64,000 nucleotides of DNA from NCBI GenBank assembly GCA_024036415.1, contig JAMWET010001314.1, positions 62,001-126,000 of the forward strand. The letters are read 5' to 3'. Shown in pieces: positions 13,331-27,193 of the stretch. The position numbers and the translations under genes were made by a program. The DNA is from Prochilodus magdalenae (lineage: Eukaryota; Chordata; Actinopteri; Characiformes; Prochilodontidae). The notes beneath the pieces are model-generated. The model saw nothing but the letters and a program-made list of their open reading frames with translations. It was not told where the DNA came from and ran no database searches. Every line of letters starts with the position of its first letter. Position 1 is the stretch's first letter.

Positions 13331-14859
13331 ACTTGAGAGACCACAAGGGAGGGTTTTCATTTATCAGCCACCAATCCTGAACACGGCACAGGAGAGGGAA
13401 CACTCTTTTCTCTCTCTCTCGCTCTCTCTCACATACACACAGCCTGAACTGCGTTTTAGTCACCCTACTGCAAAAACACACCAACACTGTCCGAAAACAA
13501 AATCCTATAGAGAATCCATCTATGTCTACTGAACAGTAATAACAAAACATCTGCTACAATCACAAACCAAATTACATGTACTATACATTACACAAAAGCA
13601 TCAATATGATAATATAAAGCCTACACAACAAACTGCATTCAGATAAAACTGAATCATATCCTGCTTGTTAGTTCATCTTACTTGATCATACTATGAATGT
13701 ATATGTCACATCATAACATTTAAAAAGACTGTAATCTTTGATATAAGTACAGTGATTGCTGTTCTCAAAAATGCTTTTGGGTCATTCACTGTGCACTAGT
13801 AAAGTGTAACCAAAATGTTTCACATTTCAGAGAAAATGCGCTGCTAGCTCAGATACCCTCCCTCAATAATACATTACAGAAATACAGCACAGACCAGCTC
13901 TAAAGATTTTATAACAGGTAAATAAAACTAAATAACAAGTAAACATATACATGTATTATTTAATTAAATAATCAAATTCATTAATTGCTTATATATACTT
14001 ATGCTTATTTATAGAGTCAATAAAATTAGTGTTCAGCATTTCTTTAGTTCATTTAGCATCCTCATCACTATTATTAAATGCCTTTTATCCGGTTAGATTC
14101 AGCCATTTGGACGGCTACAAGTTTAATCAATTCAGCTGCCTAAGAACTGATGAGGAGAGAGCAAATTACATGCAACATAGCATGGACACATTGACGGTAA
14201 CTTATTCCCTCCCTGTCTCCCACACACTGCTGCCACGTCCAACACAGACACAAATATACACACACGTTTTTGCAGGCTAACCCTAGAGGCAGCTTTAGGG
14301 TGGAAATTGTACATAGAAATTTGCAATTAGAAAAGTCAAAACTGTCAGAAGGTACAGACACATATGGTTGCCATGACCATTGATAAACTACAAAATAGAC
14401 CTATATGTGTAAGTGAAGCTGATAAAAGTGAGTTAATGTGTAGTATCACGTGTGCTAGATCAGACAAAGCAAAAAAATAATCATAACATGCGATCGCTGG
14501 TACTGGAGTTGTGAAATCTTTTGCAATGGATAATGACAAAAAGGGCTGACATCCATGCAGTTATTACATGATAGAGATATTTACAAGTTGATTTTCTTAT
14601 GATAGAAACAGATGTTTGATGTTGCAGAAGTACTAACATGACAAATTCTGGAAAGTGTATTGTAACGAATTTATTACAATGACAATAAAACGTTGTCATA
14701 TTGGCCACCCCATCCTGTCATTTACACTAGCAAACTGCTACCAAACTCATGCAATTTCCCAAATACTTTCCCCCTCCACTGGAGCATTAAGGTGCTAGTC
14801 TGAAGCCACTTAAGAAATGTTAGAATAGGTGCTATTGACAGCAGGAGAGCAATGGCTAA

Positions 14860-15130
14860 AGCGGAGGGTCCGTGGGCTGGGGTTAATTGAGATAGTATCG
14901 ACCCTCTCTGTAATCTCTCCCGTTCACTTGCAGGGCCACAGGCCCTCCGCGTACATAAATAAACGGCTACATGAGGAACAATAAACGCATTAGCGCATTG
15001 ATGGCGAGTGGCCGAAAATGGCGGATCCATAAGGAAAGATTTTTGGAGGGGGCGAGTAATTAAAAGGTGCTTCTGGTGAGTAATGAGGCCAGCGTGGAGT
15101 GGGGAGTCAATATTCCCGTGGCCGGCAGTC
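14860..15130. promoter_or_regulatory. Candidate conserved intronic enhancer
   Basis: GGGGTTAATTGAGATAG, GAACAATAAACGCATTAGCG (SOX/FOX-like core) and GAGTAATTAAAAGG occur in a GC-richer block with CpGs, including GCGAGTGGCCGAAAATGGCG. Confidence 0.33.
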
Positions 15131-15933
15131 AGCTCTAATTTGTTATGATGGCTGGTGGGGCTGGACCCTCTCTACCGATAATTACACGGCTAAAGACGGA
15201 GGGGGAGGGGGAAGGACTGAAAGGGGGCAGTATTACCCACAGTTAGAGTTGGGAAGAGTCAAACAGACAACTCTTTATGACACTGTCCATCTGCTCATCA
15301 AGTAGCACAATTTATCACCAATCAGCTCACAGGGTTTACAAACAAGCTTTACATGAATGAAAAGTTCAGTAAGTACTACACAACTATTGTGTATAGTACT
15401 GTGCAGAGGTCAGAGAACATGCTTCATTTAGTTAATTTACATTGGCTGGGTTAGGGCTCTAACCAAGGGCTCAAACAGACCGGCGAATAGGACTCAGGGC
15501 TGCTGTTATAAATATGAAACAAGACACACACTCACTGGTCACTTTAAAAGTGACTACTGTCTTGCACTTACACTCAGTTGCTAGTTTCACCTTAGAGGTG
15601 CACTACAGAAACATACTAAGACTGTAACCCGTCTGTTGTCCGGAACAATGTCAGTCACCCTTCACTCGAATTATCATTAACCAGTTTTTGACCACGAGTC
15701 CGCAGCTGACTAGATTTGAACTTTTGGTGTATCTTTCTCAGCACAGCATTGACACTGGCACTAGAAAATGGTATCATAATGAAGTTGGTAATTCTAAGTG
15801 GTTGTGGTTACAAAAGGATCATTAATAAGGACTACAGATGCATGGACCTAGTTTTGAAAATTGTGTCTAGATTGTATCTGGATCAGCACTGGCCTAAATT
15901 TAAATTTAAAAAATTCTAAAAAGTAGCCTCTTA

Positions 15934-16279
<346 letters not shown>

Positions 16280-16370
16280 TTTGGGCCTCACAGTCCACAC
16301 AGCGAGAGTTTCCTCTCATGTTCCTGACTGACTGCAGTGCAAGAGCTTCAGACTGGCTGGTCAGACGCGA
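16280..16370 (-). CDS. agap1: agap1 exon: start of ArfGAP domain, first zinc cysteine pair
   Basis: The exon is 91 bp (30 codons plus one base). It reads SRLTSQSEALALQSVRNMRG then NSRCVDCEAQ. The CVDC pair is the first half of the ArfGAP C-x2-C-x16-C-x2-C zinc finger; spacing to the second pair in the next exon is exactly 16 residues. The acceptor is TCATCCACAG and the donor is GTGAGTAAT. The following intron is only 122 bp. Confidence 0.95.
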
Positions 16371-18188
<1,818 letters not shown>

Positions 18189-19791
18189 TTAACACACATA
18201 CAAAAAGAAATGCACTATTACCATCTAGATCAGGAACGAAATGCTTCAGAAAAATTTGACATGTCAAATCAGTGGACTTCCTGGTTGATGAATTTCATAT
18301 GATTAAAGTTAATCTATGTGATGCATCACAGATTGCATAGTCAGATTTAAAATTTATCCCATCTAAAGGTGAACACAAGCAAAAACATTTCCTTTCCTTT
18401 ATACTATCATATTCTGAGAATCCAACTAGCCAGAAGCATCTCCAGCCCTGCAGAACACCTGTTAGCTTTGGCTGGGACTAATATTCCAAGACTTCCTGAC
18501 CTTCAGGTCTGCCCTGGAGCCTCCGATCAGAACATTCTGTTAATTACAGACCAGCCTTACGCTTCCCAAATCAGCCACTAGCCCTCACCAATTAACTCCC
18601 TCAGTAGGGTGACATATGGATCTACTAACCAGGGCCGCGTTTAGGTTAATGGCCCAATCACAAGTCAATGAGACAGGAAAATGTGCGTGTGTGTTGGGGG
18701 TTTAGTAGACTTTAAAAAGTCAGTCAGGTCTTTGAGCTGAGAGGGACATAGGGAGCTTATTTAGTGGTGCAGAGGGTCACATTTGGAAAGCGTTAGGAAC
18801 AAAAGAGCATTGACTGGGTGAGCATGGGGGACATGGCTAGCAGAGGCATGCAGATGGCTGAAAGAAGGAATTCGCACTGATGAGACCTTGCTGTGTGTCA
18901 TGTTCAAAGGGAACCCCCCAGAAACATGATCTCCAGGGTACAGGAGATCGCACACTTTACACACTCTGTTTATAATTTACTCTGGAAGGGGCAATTAGAT
19001 AATGAAGAGGCAATCAGAGCAGCAATATACCCTGCACCCAAACATGCACTCACACAAGCACTTTCCCTGTGGAAAAGCCAAAGAGCCAGTCAGAGCATCT
19101 GGAGAACAGCAACAGGACAAAAGAGGTCTCTTTAACTGGATACTAGGATTACTGCATTTTTACAAAGCTAACCCTAATTAAAATCTGTGACAGTTATTCT
19201 GAATTATATAAAGTTAATAAGTAAAGTCAGCGTAAAGAAGAGTTTCACACACTACAACGTGTTCTTGATAAATCGTTTCAGCAATATATTCTGCTCTGAA
19301 ATGTTGGGGACGTGTCCGCCAAAAGGATAAAATCACTCCCAGTCTTGGGAAAGGTGCAGCCACTCTCTCGTATCCAATCCCCCAAAACCTAAAAAAATGG
19401 ATGCTCCCTCTTAGAGAGCCATACCTGTTCGAGCCACCAGAGCCAGGTAACATGGACCTACCCAAGAATCAACGTCATTCCCTTTGCAACAGAATGATCA
19501 TTCTTCCCCCCATTCATGTACAGTGTGTTAGCCCTGTCCCATAAATGGCCATTCCGCTCTAGTTTTCATAACTTTAAAGTGTGTAATTGTCCATATTCCT
19601 TTGCAAATGTTTAGGTAACTATGTAACCACTGTTTACATTTAAAAAATATATTTCTCGCATGTGACAAGTAAATTGTTAATAGTAAAATTCGAACAATTA
19701 CATTGTTTACTATCACACTATTAGATTTAATAATTTTGTTAATTTGTTTATTTATTACTTAATAGATTAATAACACCTTATTTTAATAAAA

Positions 19792-19870
19792 CTATTTTTC
19801 CAATGAAGTGCTCCAGTGCTGCTGATACCCATAATATCAGCAGCACTGGAGCACTTCATTGGAAAAATAG
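19792..19870. repeat. Perfect inverted repeat, 36-bp arms with 7-nt loop
   Basis: The left arm 19792-19827 starts CTATTTTTCCAATGAAGTGC. The right arm 19835-19870 is its exact reverse complement, around a loop CCCATAA. No mismatch was found when the arms were aligned base by base. It would form a 36-bp hairpin in either strand's RNA, including the agap1 pre-mRNA. Directly after it, three near-copies of AGCCTGATGT lie in tandem (19869-19900). It could be a palindromic mini-transposon, a small-RNA precursor or a fold-back artefact. Confidence 0.9.
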
Positions 19871-20799
19871 CCTGATGTAGCCTGATGCTAGCCTGATGTA
19901 ATTCATCACGACAGCATATTACCACATTTTCCATTATTAACAGGAATTACTTAATGCTTCTAACAATATAAACTCAAAACCACTGGCATGAACAACAAAA
20001 CATTAATATTACAGCATTTAGTCACTGCCACCATCATCTCACCCACTGGCAAGGCTTCAAACACTAAGATTTCTGTTCCATCCATGCTCTGCTCGAAAAG
20101 AACTGCAAGCATATTCGCCCCAAGAGGCAATTTCTCAAGTTCAATCTGCAGGAAAACTCACTGGCTGAGCCACTTCCCCTCCCTCGGTCAATCATCGGTC
20201 TAATTGGGATCCGATCACACAGGTCCAGCATAAGGTCCCGCTATGGCTTCCCTACCTGCCACAAAAAAGGCCTTGTGTTCACACTAAGAATCCTTCATGA
20301 CATAGAAAAGGAAAAAGAATTCAGCCACACGACAGGCCACTAGAATACCAATTGTTACTGAAAAGACTGAGATAGAAACTACAGGACTGTCTGCAAGACC
20401 ATTAGTGCCATCATAAGAGCCACTTAAACCCACCTCTTTCTGTGCTTTACACTAAACACAACTGCACTTATCTATATCCACCATCACATTCAGACGTGAT
20501 TCACAAAAGCTACGCTCTTTAGATGATTAATATTAGTAACAATTCTGGTGCTTTAGCTTCTACGACAAAGGCAAACAGAGAGCTCTGAGGGCCTTTGATC
20601 TATATCCTGCTCTCGATCAAAGGGACAATTAGCCACCTGCTAATCTGCACCCAATTTAACCAACCTATCTTTGGTAGCAGATTATCAGTATAAAAAAATA
20701 ACACCACTGCATTTAAAAGCAGTAGGTTTTATTCATGTTTGGCTACACCTTTAATGGACCTCCAACCTCAATTTCAACACAACCTATACCCCATGTAAA

Positions 20800-21010
20800 T
20801 AGTGAAAGAAACATGGATATTGTGTCAAATCTGTTCTGAGCGTTTCTCAAGGTTTGGGATCACTGAAGCATCTTATTCTAGATTGGGCCCACCCTTCAAA
20901 GGCGCTGGGCCCTCTGGGGTCAGTTGCAATGTTCCCATCCTAATTAAATTGCGGTGCTTTTTGGGGGAAAGGGTGGGCATATGACAATTATGGAAACCAA
21001 CAATCCAGAA
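20800..21010. promoter_or_regulatory. Candidate conserved intronic element
   Basis: GGCGCTGGGCCCTCTGGGG and CATCCTAATTAAATTGCGG are embedded in otherwise AT-rich DNA. No coding frame is supported. Confidence 0.22.
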
Positions 21011-22624
21011 AGGCGCAATACAGAGGCATAATTTAAAGCATGCGCTCGTCCCCTCCCCTGTAACTCCCTTAAGCATGTGTAACACAAAATTAATAAAACT
21101 CAATATCACAATGAAAGGGCATTACACTGCTACTCCTCCCCTCCCCGATAGTTCACTGTGAAATGAGATGACTGACTGTCACTCTCATTCACAAAGGAGC
21201 AACAAATAAGAAGCATGCCATGAAGATACAGAGTACAGTTCTATATAAATACACCACCTTTCAGAAATCCCATATCCTCTATATCTGTTAAAAATGACTT
21301 TAACTTCAGTGACTTTTGCTCAATGTCCACGCAAAACAAGACTCCATTTTAAGTTATTTTCTATTGGTCCATTTTACAGGATTCGCTCACACAATGCAAA
21401 AGGCTAGGATGCCGTCTTAGAACTATGTATTATATAGGTGCACTTTAAGGTCATATAACTGCAGACTGCAGTTGATCAGTTTATTTTTTCCCTTGTCCAT
21501 TAATGGTCAGAACCTCCACACTGAAGATTATTTGTATACATGATATGATTGTGACATGTTGTGCTGGTACAAGTAGTAGAGACAGAGCAGTGCTGGCGTC
21601 TTACGTATATACAGTAATATTTTGTTTAAGCATAACTGCACACTGTATTTTTTAATCTGAAGTACTTACACATACACAAACACTTCTACTGCTACTACAC
21701 TCGCAATAACAGCATCTCTCTGCAAGGAAGGATTCAGGCAAACTCGAGCAGCAGGGCAATTTGTGATCTCTGAAACAGGCGACCTTTAACAGTATCCCTC
21801 ATACACCACATACAGCACTACTGGCACGTAGGCTACATGCACAGGACAGGGTGGAATTGCTGCCTGTGACCGGGGTGCAGGGCTCCAGAAGGTGGAACGG
21901 GGGGGTTTGGGGGGGGGTTATTGGCTAGATGGCTGGGAACACAAATTAACCAAGCGAAATGTCAAAGCACACAGTATTGCTTTGTGACACAGGTCATTAA
22001 TTCCCATATTATTCGCATCCTTTTACAGCATTAATAACCTGGAAAATATTACATGACTGGTTCGCATCCAGAAAAGAAATATGCATTCATTTTAAACAAA
22101 TAAATAAAAGTGGGGTGGGCAACATGGGGAGGGGAATGAAAGAAGAGAGGGGTGGAGCTTTGTAAAGAGCCGTCTCCTTATCTATTATCAAGCCCAGCCC
22201 AGGAATTTAGATAATATAATGCACTTCACAGAACCAAACCTGAAAAATACCAACACCACACATGGCACCACACACACACACACAATCCACACCACACCCA
22301 TGACACAGCAGGCTGAAAAGCTGGTAAGGGTATGTGTGCAGGTTTGTGTGCAATGTGGAGTCACTTGATCAGCGGTAGATACGTGTAGTACAGTTCAAGG
22401 GAAAAAGGCAGATGAGGTTTTTTTTTTTTTATTTATTTATTTTTTTTTTAAGGGGAACAGGGCACAGTACACGACCACAGAGAGTTGAATGGAGTTCCAT
22501 TTTCAGTACAGAGGTCTGTACTTCTTTCTCTGTATGGGGTTGGTTACCTTCAGTGTTGGAACTGTTGTAAATGTTGCGCAGACTACCAACGCGATTTAGT
22601 TTCCAAGCTTTACGTTTGGCTGCG

Positions 22625-22995
22625 TCCACAGAAAGGGGTTAAGGTGGTGGGGGGAAAAAATGACAAAACATTAAAAAGCAGAACAGTCAGAAAGACACAC
22701 AAACAAAAAACTAAACTAAAAGAAAAAAGAAATCACAACTGCCAAAGAAAAAAAAACAAGAAAGAGGAAAAAGATGATAAGAGACAGTAGAAAAGAACAA
22801 AGGCAAGAAACAAAAAGAAATAAAGGAACAAAGCCTACAAGAAAGAAAAATATAGCAACAAAGAAAGTGAAAAAAAGAAAAGGATGGGAAGAAAAAAGGA
22901 AAGAAAAGAATAGAAGACGAACAAAAAGTCAGGAATTACAAAATAAGTAAAAAAAAAAAAGTGAAAGCAAGCAGGGAGCTATAAAAGAAAGAGAG
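22625..22995. repeat. Long homopurine-biased tract (degenerate GAAA repeat)
   Basis: Roughly 370 bp on the plus strand consists mostly of A and G, with repeated AAAGAAA, GGAAAG and AAAGAGG words. On the agap1 RNA it is a U/C-rich tract. Confidence 0.75.
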
Positions 22996-23317
22996 AAGAG
23001 TGATATGAAATTAAGAGTAAATAAAAACTGGGTTTTATCAGCAGACTATAATTCCAGTTTTTCATATGTGCATGTTTGTGTTTAGCTAAATCATTATTTA
23101 GTTAAATCAACTAGCTAAGTCATAAGGCCAGTTTCATTTCAGCTCAATCAAGGGGTGAATTCTATTAATAACTCTGCTGAGTGAGAATGAGAAGTCTTCA
23201 CTTCTCACTTAACTCTGCAGACTTTGCAGCATCTATTGCCGTTTAGTGGTCATAGACATAATGGTACTTTAAAGTATACAGAACTGAACATATTTAATAA
23301 AAAATAATAATAATGAA

Positions 23318-23420
23318 GTAGGGATGCACCGATATGGGTACTGTGAGCTCATGCAGATGACTGATATTTTTCAGGCACACAGTTATTAACACTTACGGAT
23401 TTAATAACTACAGCAATTAA
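23318..23420. repeat. hAT-like repeat fragment
   Basis: AGGGATGCACCGATATGG resembles the terminus of fish hAT-family non-autonomous elements. The opposite end was not identified. Confidence 0.4.
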
Positions 23421-24210
23421 CACTAGATCCACATGGACTAGCATTACACAGAAATGTAACACTTGTTTGTTAACAGTTAAAAATAAGGATGTGCACAGGG
23501 AGTCGATTACTCAGTTATCTGCCCAATGTGCCAGTATTCCAGTACTGAAATAGGTGATCAGGAACTTATGTTTCATCATGGAAAGGAAAAGACAGCATCA
23601 CAGAGAAACACGCCGGTTTCACTGATACTTGTGAGTAAGTGAAAGCACTGCATAGGACACTAAAAACGTAACAGAGAAGGAAGACAAAGCATGGCTGTAT
23701 GACTAATTAGACTAGATGATTTTAAACAGGTCCACGAACAACGGTGATACACCATTGACTGAAGGGGAAAAAAAGCCTTCCGTAGACAGGTCACTGTCAC
23801 AAAGCTGGCTTAAAGAGAAGTTTTTAGTGTAGCTTGTAGTCAGGTTTTTCATTACCAGAGAAAGAATATAAGATCAAAAAAATAAAACATAAAAAAAAAA
23901 AAAAAACCACACTAATGAAGACCAAATTCTGTCAAAAAGCCAATGCAGCACTGTCTTAACAGTGCGGCCTAGTCCAGCTGGGTTGATCCCCCACTTGGTG
24001 AGTTTGTGTGTGCATCAAAGCAGTTCTTTCCCCGACTCTTTAAATAACAGCTCATTTCACCGGTCATGTAGAGGCTGACCTGGAGCGTGGCCACCTCAAA
24101 GCTCTCTTTCTCTCTCTCTCTTTTCCCTCAGGCCAACAGGGACATTTGTCACACAAGAGTAGCCGTGGAAAAATAAACCCATCCAGCCCTCCTCCATGCA
24201 GGCATGCATC

Positions 24211-24235
24211 AAAATAAATAAATAAATAAATAAAA
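24211..24235. repeat. (AAAT)n microsatellite
   Basis: About six AAAT units. Confidence 0.85.
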
Positions 24236-24589
24236 TAGGCGCCTGGTGCAAATGAAACCCGTGTACCCTGCAAAGAGCTATTTTCCACACAATAGATTCA
24301 GAGGTATATTAGCACAAACTGGGGTGCTAGGGATAGATTTACTCTTCTGAGCCAGAAAGTGCAATAGTTTATTCACCTTTCGGAGTGCGTTTTAACCGAT
24401 AACGGCTTATTTCATTTATACCTGCACTTAAAGACTTGTTTCTTTGCTTTAGCGTGACTAAAAAGGCACTTGAAACGGCTATTGGGGATCAGAGACAGGT
24501 ACCCTAAGCAGCGTGCTGCTGAGGAAGCTATAGCTGCGAGCTTTTTTACCATACCATTAGAGAGAGAGAGTCAGGGACATGCATTCTTT

Positions 24590-24990
24590 GTTCTGTGCTG
24601 GCTCACCTGCGGAAGGCTTTAATTAAACACCAGAGCCACATGCCACCCTCGATCAGGGAAGGGCCACCTGTGAGGGTACCTGCTGGCTTCTGGAATGTTC
24701 TCTCTCTCGCCCCTGGCTTCTTCTAAAGGCTGGCTCTTGTCCTCGCTCTCTGTCCTCTAGCTTTTCATGAGCCTCTCAGTTCCCCCGCAGAGGTCCCGGA
24801 CCCCTGGATAACATTTCAAAGCTGCCCGGCTGCCTGCTCTTATCACAGGCGGTAATTACTTAATGATGGCCACTTAGAGCCCTGCGTGGCCAGTCAGTGA
24901 TAAACTGTGATCGGCCGTGCAGTGCACGCCCAGTTCCAGTGTTGGGCCTACGGAGGCTCAGCAGGGAGGCACGTGGCTGGAAGGGATTGA
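24590..24990. promoter_or_regulatory. Candidate conserved intronic enhancer
   Basis: A 400-bp GC-rich island with GGCTTTAATTAAACACC, GGCGGTAATTACTTAATG and GGGAAGGGCCACCTGTGAGG (E-box CACCTG). It is free of simple repeats. Confidence 0.3.
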
Positions 24991-25420
24991 TCAATTTGCA
25001 TGGGGGCATACGGCACGATGAAAGGCAAATGTGTGAATGGGTTTTGTTTGAAGAAGAGCCGAGCAGGTGAGTTAAGAAAGATCCCCAAACTGCCGCACCA
25101 CTCACTGAGAAAAAACACTGGAAATTGGTGCTGTGCATGTGTTCAAAGAAAGCAGCAGCAAAAAAGTACATTTTTTTATTCTTTTTTTCCCAGTGCCTTC
25201 TTCATCAGCTTCATCAGCAGCACGTACCACGAATTACCAAAGACTATCAGTTTTCAGAGCAGCAAGCTCGCTGTCTTGAAACTCTGACAAGAAGTGAATA
25301 TTCTGTTCTTGTATTCAATGTGGTGAAAGTATGAGAGATAGGCAGCCATGAAGCAAGGAGTTTGTTGTTACAGGAGTCACAACAAACAATGCAATACACC
25401 CTATCTCTATAGGCCTGTGT

Positions 25421-26020
25421 CTCTGCAGACTGCCCATGCTAATCCCTGTCCATTGTCGAATGTGCCTCCAATGTAAGCATCAGAACGGGACCTCGGAGCA
25501 ACAGAAGCACGTTGCCTGGTCCGATGAGCCCTTTTAACGTCCACATCATGTGGATAACCGGGTACGTGGGGAAAGTGATGGCACCAGGATTAACTGGGGG
25601 AAGAAGAGAAGTTGGTGGAGAGTGTGTGACACTTAGAACAATGTTCTGCTAGATAACTCTGGGTGCAGGCAGTCAACTGGACGTCAATAATCATGTAAAC
25701 CATGCACATCTCTTCATGGCAATGGGTTTTTTACTGAAATGATGCACCCTTCCAAACATGCATTGTTCAGGAATGGCGTAAGGAACACAACCACGAGTTC
25801 AAGGTGCCACTATGACCTCTAAACTCCTGATCTCAATACGCTGAGCATCTGTGGAATGTGCAGAAAAAACATGTCTGCCCTGCAGAAGCCCGACCTCATA
25901 AATTATAGCACTTAAAGGATTTGCTGCTCATGTCTTGGTCACAGACACAATTAGGTACCTTCAGAGGTCTTGTACCTTCACAGTCTATGGTTTAGCAGGT
26001 CAGAGCTGGAGGACTGACAG
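25421..26020 (+). pseudogene. Tc1/mariner-type transposase pseudogene
   Basis: Frame fragments on the plus strand match the DDE transposase of Tc1-like elements common in fish. VAWSDE is at 25511-25528 (first catalytic Asp region), followed at once by a stop. A block reads NHEFKV with flanking EW near 25770-25805. EHLWNV is at 25843-25860 (third catalytic acid region), then LKDLLLMSW and TFRGLV further on. The usual middle motif with the second Asp (QQDNAPCH-like) is scrambled near 25735-25755. Several in-frame stops and frameshifts are present. This is an old, dead copy inserted antisense to agap1 in an intron; no clear terminal inverted repeats were located. The family is recalled from known fish copies, not searched. 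Confidence 0.8.
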
Positions 26021-26769
26021 CCTATTTGTTTTGGTTCATCGTTTGTAGATCATGAATCTGCAGTCATCAAAAAAAAAAAAATTTATAAAATGTGCTAGGG
26101 ATGATTCTGAATGTTACTGTCATGACAGCACCAAAACTACATAGTAAATTTCAAATAAAAAAAACCCACAAAAAACAAATATGCACATCTTTAATGACAT
26201 GTCTGCACTCTACACTCTGCTGGAGGGCAGGGTAGAGCCGGTGTCTAACATTTTGGTCAGAATTTAACAGTTAAGCCAAAGAAAGAACAGAAAAACTACG
26301 CAGCCATCTAAAGCTCGTAGATTTAAGGACCACATAGTACCTGCAGAGGAACGCTGGTGATGGGTAACAGATAAACACAGACTAACAAAGCTCAGCTCAA
26401 TTTACAGTCTTCGCATTTGCTTCTTTAAAGTTCTATAGTAAAGAAAACGGTGCTATGTAGAACCATAAACACCCCAAAACCCTCTGCATGATTCTAAGGG
26501 TTCTTATCATCATGAAAGTCTGTAGATAAAAGCGATCTATCAACGCATCTAAAGCTCAATAATCTGTAGCCTTATGAGTCCTTTACTTTGCTGTTTATTT
26601 GTTTTAGGGTGGTGTGGCAATATCTGAATATTTTTTGGATAATGCTGACATACCAAGCAAGTACCAGACATTGTAGGTGCATGAAGTAAATGAAGCATTA
26701 TGAGGGAATAACCTAACCTAGTGTGTGTGTGTCTGTGTGTGTATTAGATAAAGCAGTGTGAGGGCAGTA

Positions 26770-26900
26770 CCTGGCCAGCAGAGCTCATGAATAAGCGGCT
26801 TGCTGACAGGCTGATCTTTCACGGCGCCGCCGGCGTGACAGCCGTCCCCGGCCCCACGCACCAGTGCTTAATGGCTAAATTGGGAGACTGTTACTAATCG
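26770..26900. promoter_or_regulatory. Candidate conserved intronic enhancer
   Basis: GCTGACAGGCTGATC and CGTGACAGCC (two TGACAG TALE-like sites) flank CACGGCGCCGCCGGCGTGAC, a short CpG-dense core. TACTAATCGC follows at about 26893. Confidence 0.3.
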
Positions 26901-27119
26901 CTTATTGAATAATGAAAGTGACACAGCTGATAAAAGATTTCAATACTGTAGATTATTTATAATATTTCACTTAAGTGCCTGGCAGATGAATGGGGTCTTG
27001 TGGAGAAGGCCCGGGAAACGTCTGACGACGCTCAACCTTTTCAGAAAAAAAAGGAGGAGGCAAGACAAAGTAACTCTCCAGGGAACGGCAGAGAAGGGGG
27101 AGGGAGAGACAAAAAAAAA

Positions 27120-27193
27120 AGGATGGTACAGCAAGAGAGCAGAGAGAGAAAGAAAGACAGAGAGAGAGAGAGAAAGAAAGCGAGAGAGAGATG
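27120..27193. repeat. (GA)/(GAAA) purine repeat
   Basis: AGAGAG and AAAGAAAG units, part of a wider purine-rich stretch from about 27035. Chance frames run through it on both strands. Confidence 0.85.

Noticed and set aside
19792..19870. Calling the perfect hairpin a microRNA gene
   Set aside because: Arms are perfectly paired with a very short loop, unlike most animal pre-miRNAs, and I recognise no known miRNA seed; kept as an inverted repeat.
21895..21918. G-runs GGGGGGG and GGGGGGGGG near 21.9 kb as a quadruplex
   Set aside because: Only two long runs separated by TTT; four separate runs within loop limits are not present.
24860..25171. 103-codon minus-strand frame near 25 kb
   Set aside because: It falls in a GC-rich noncoding island, has no recognisable motif and is not flanked by credible splice sites matching agap1.
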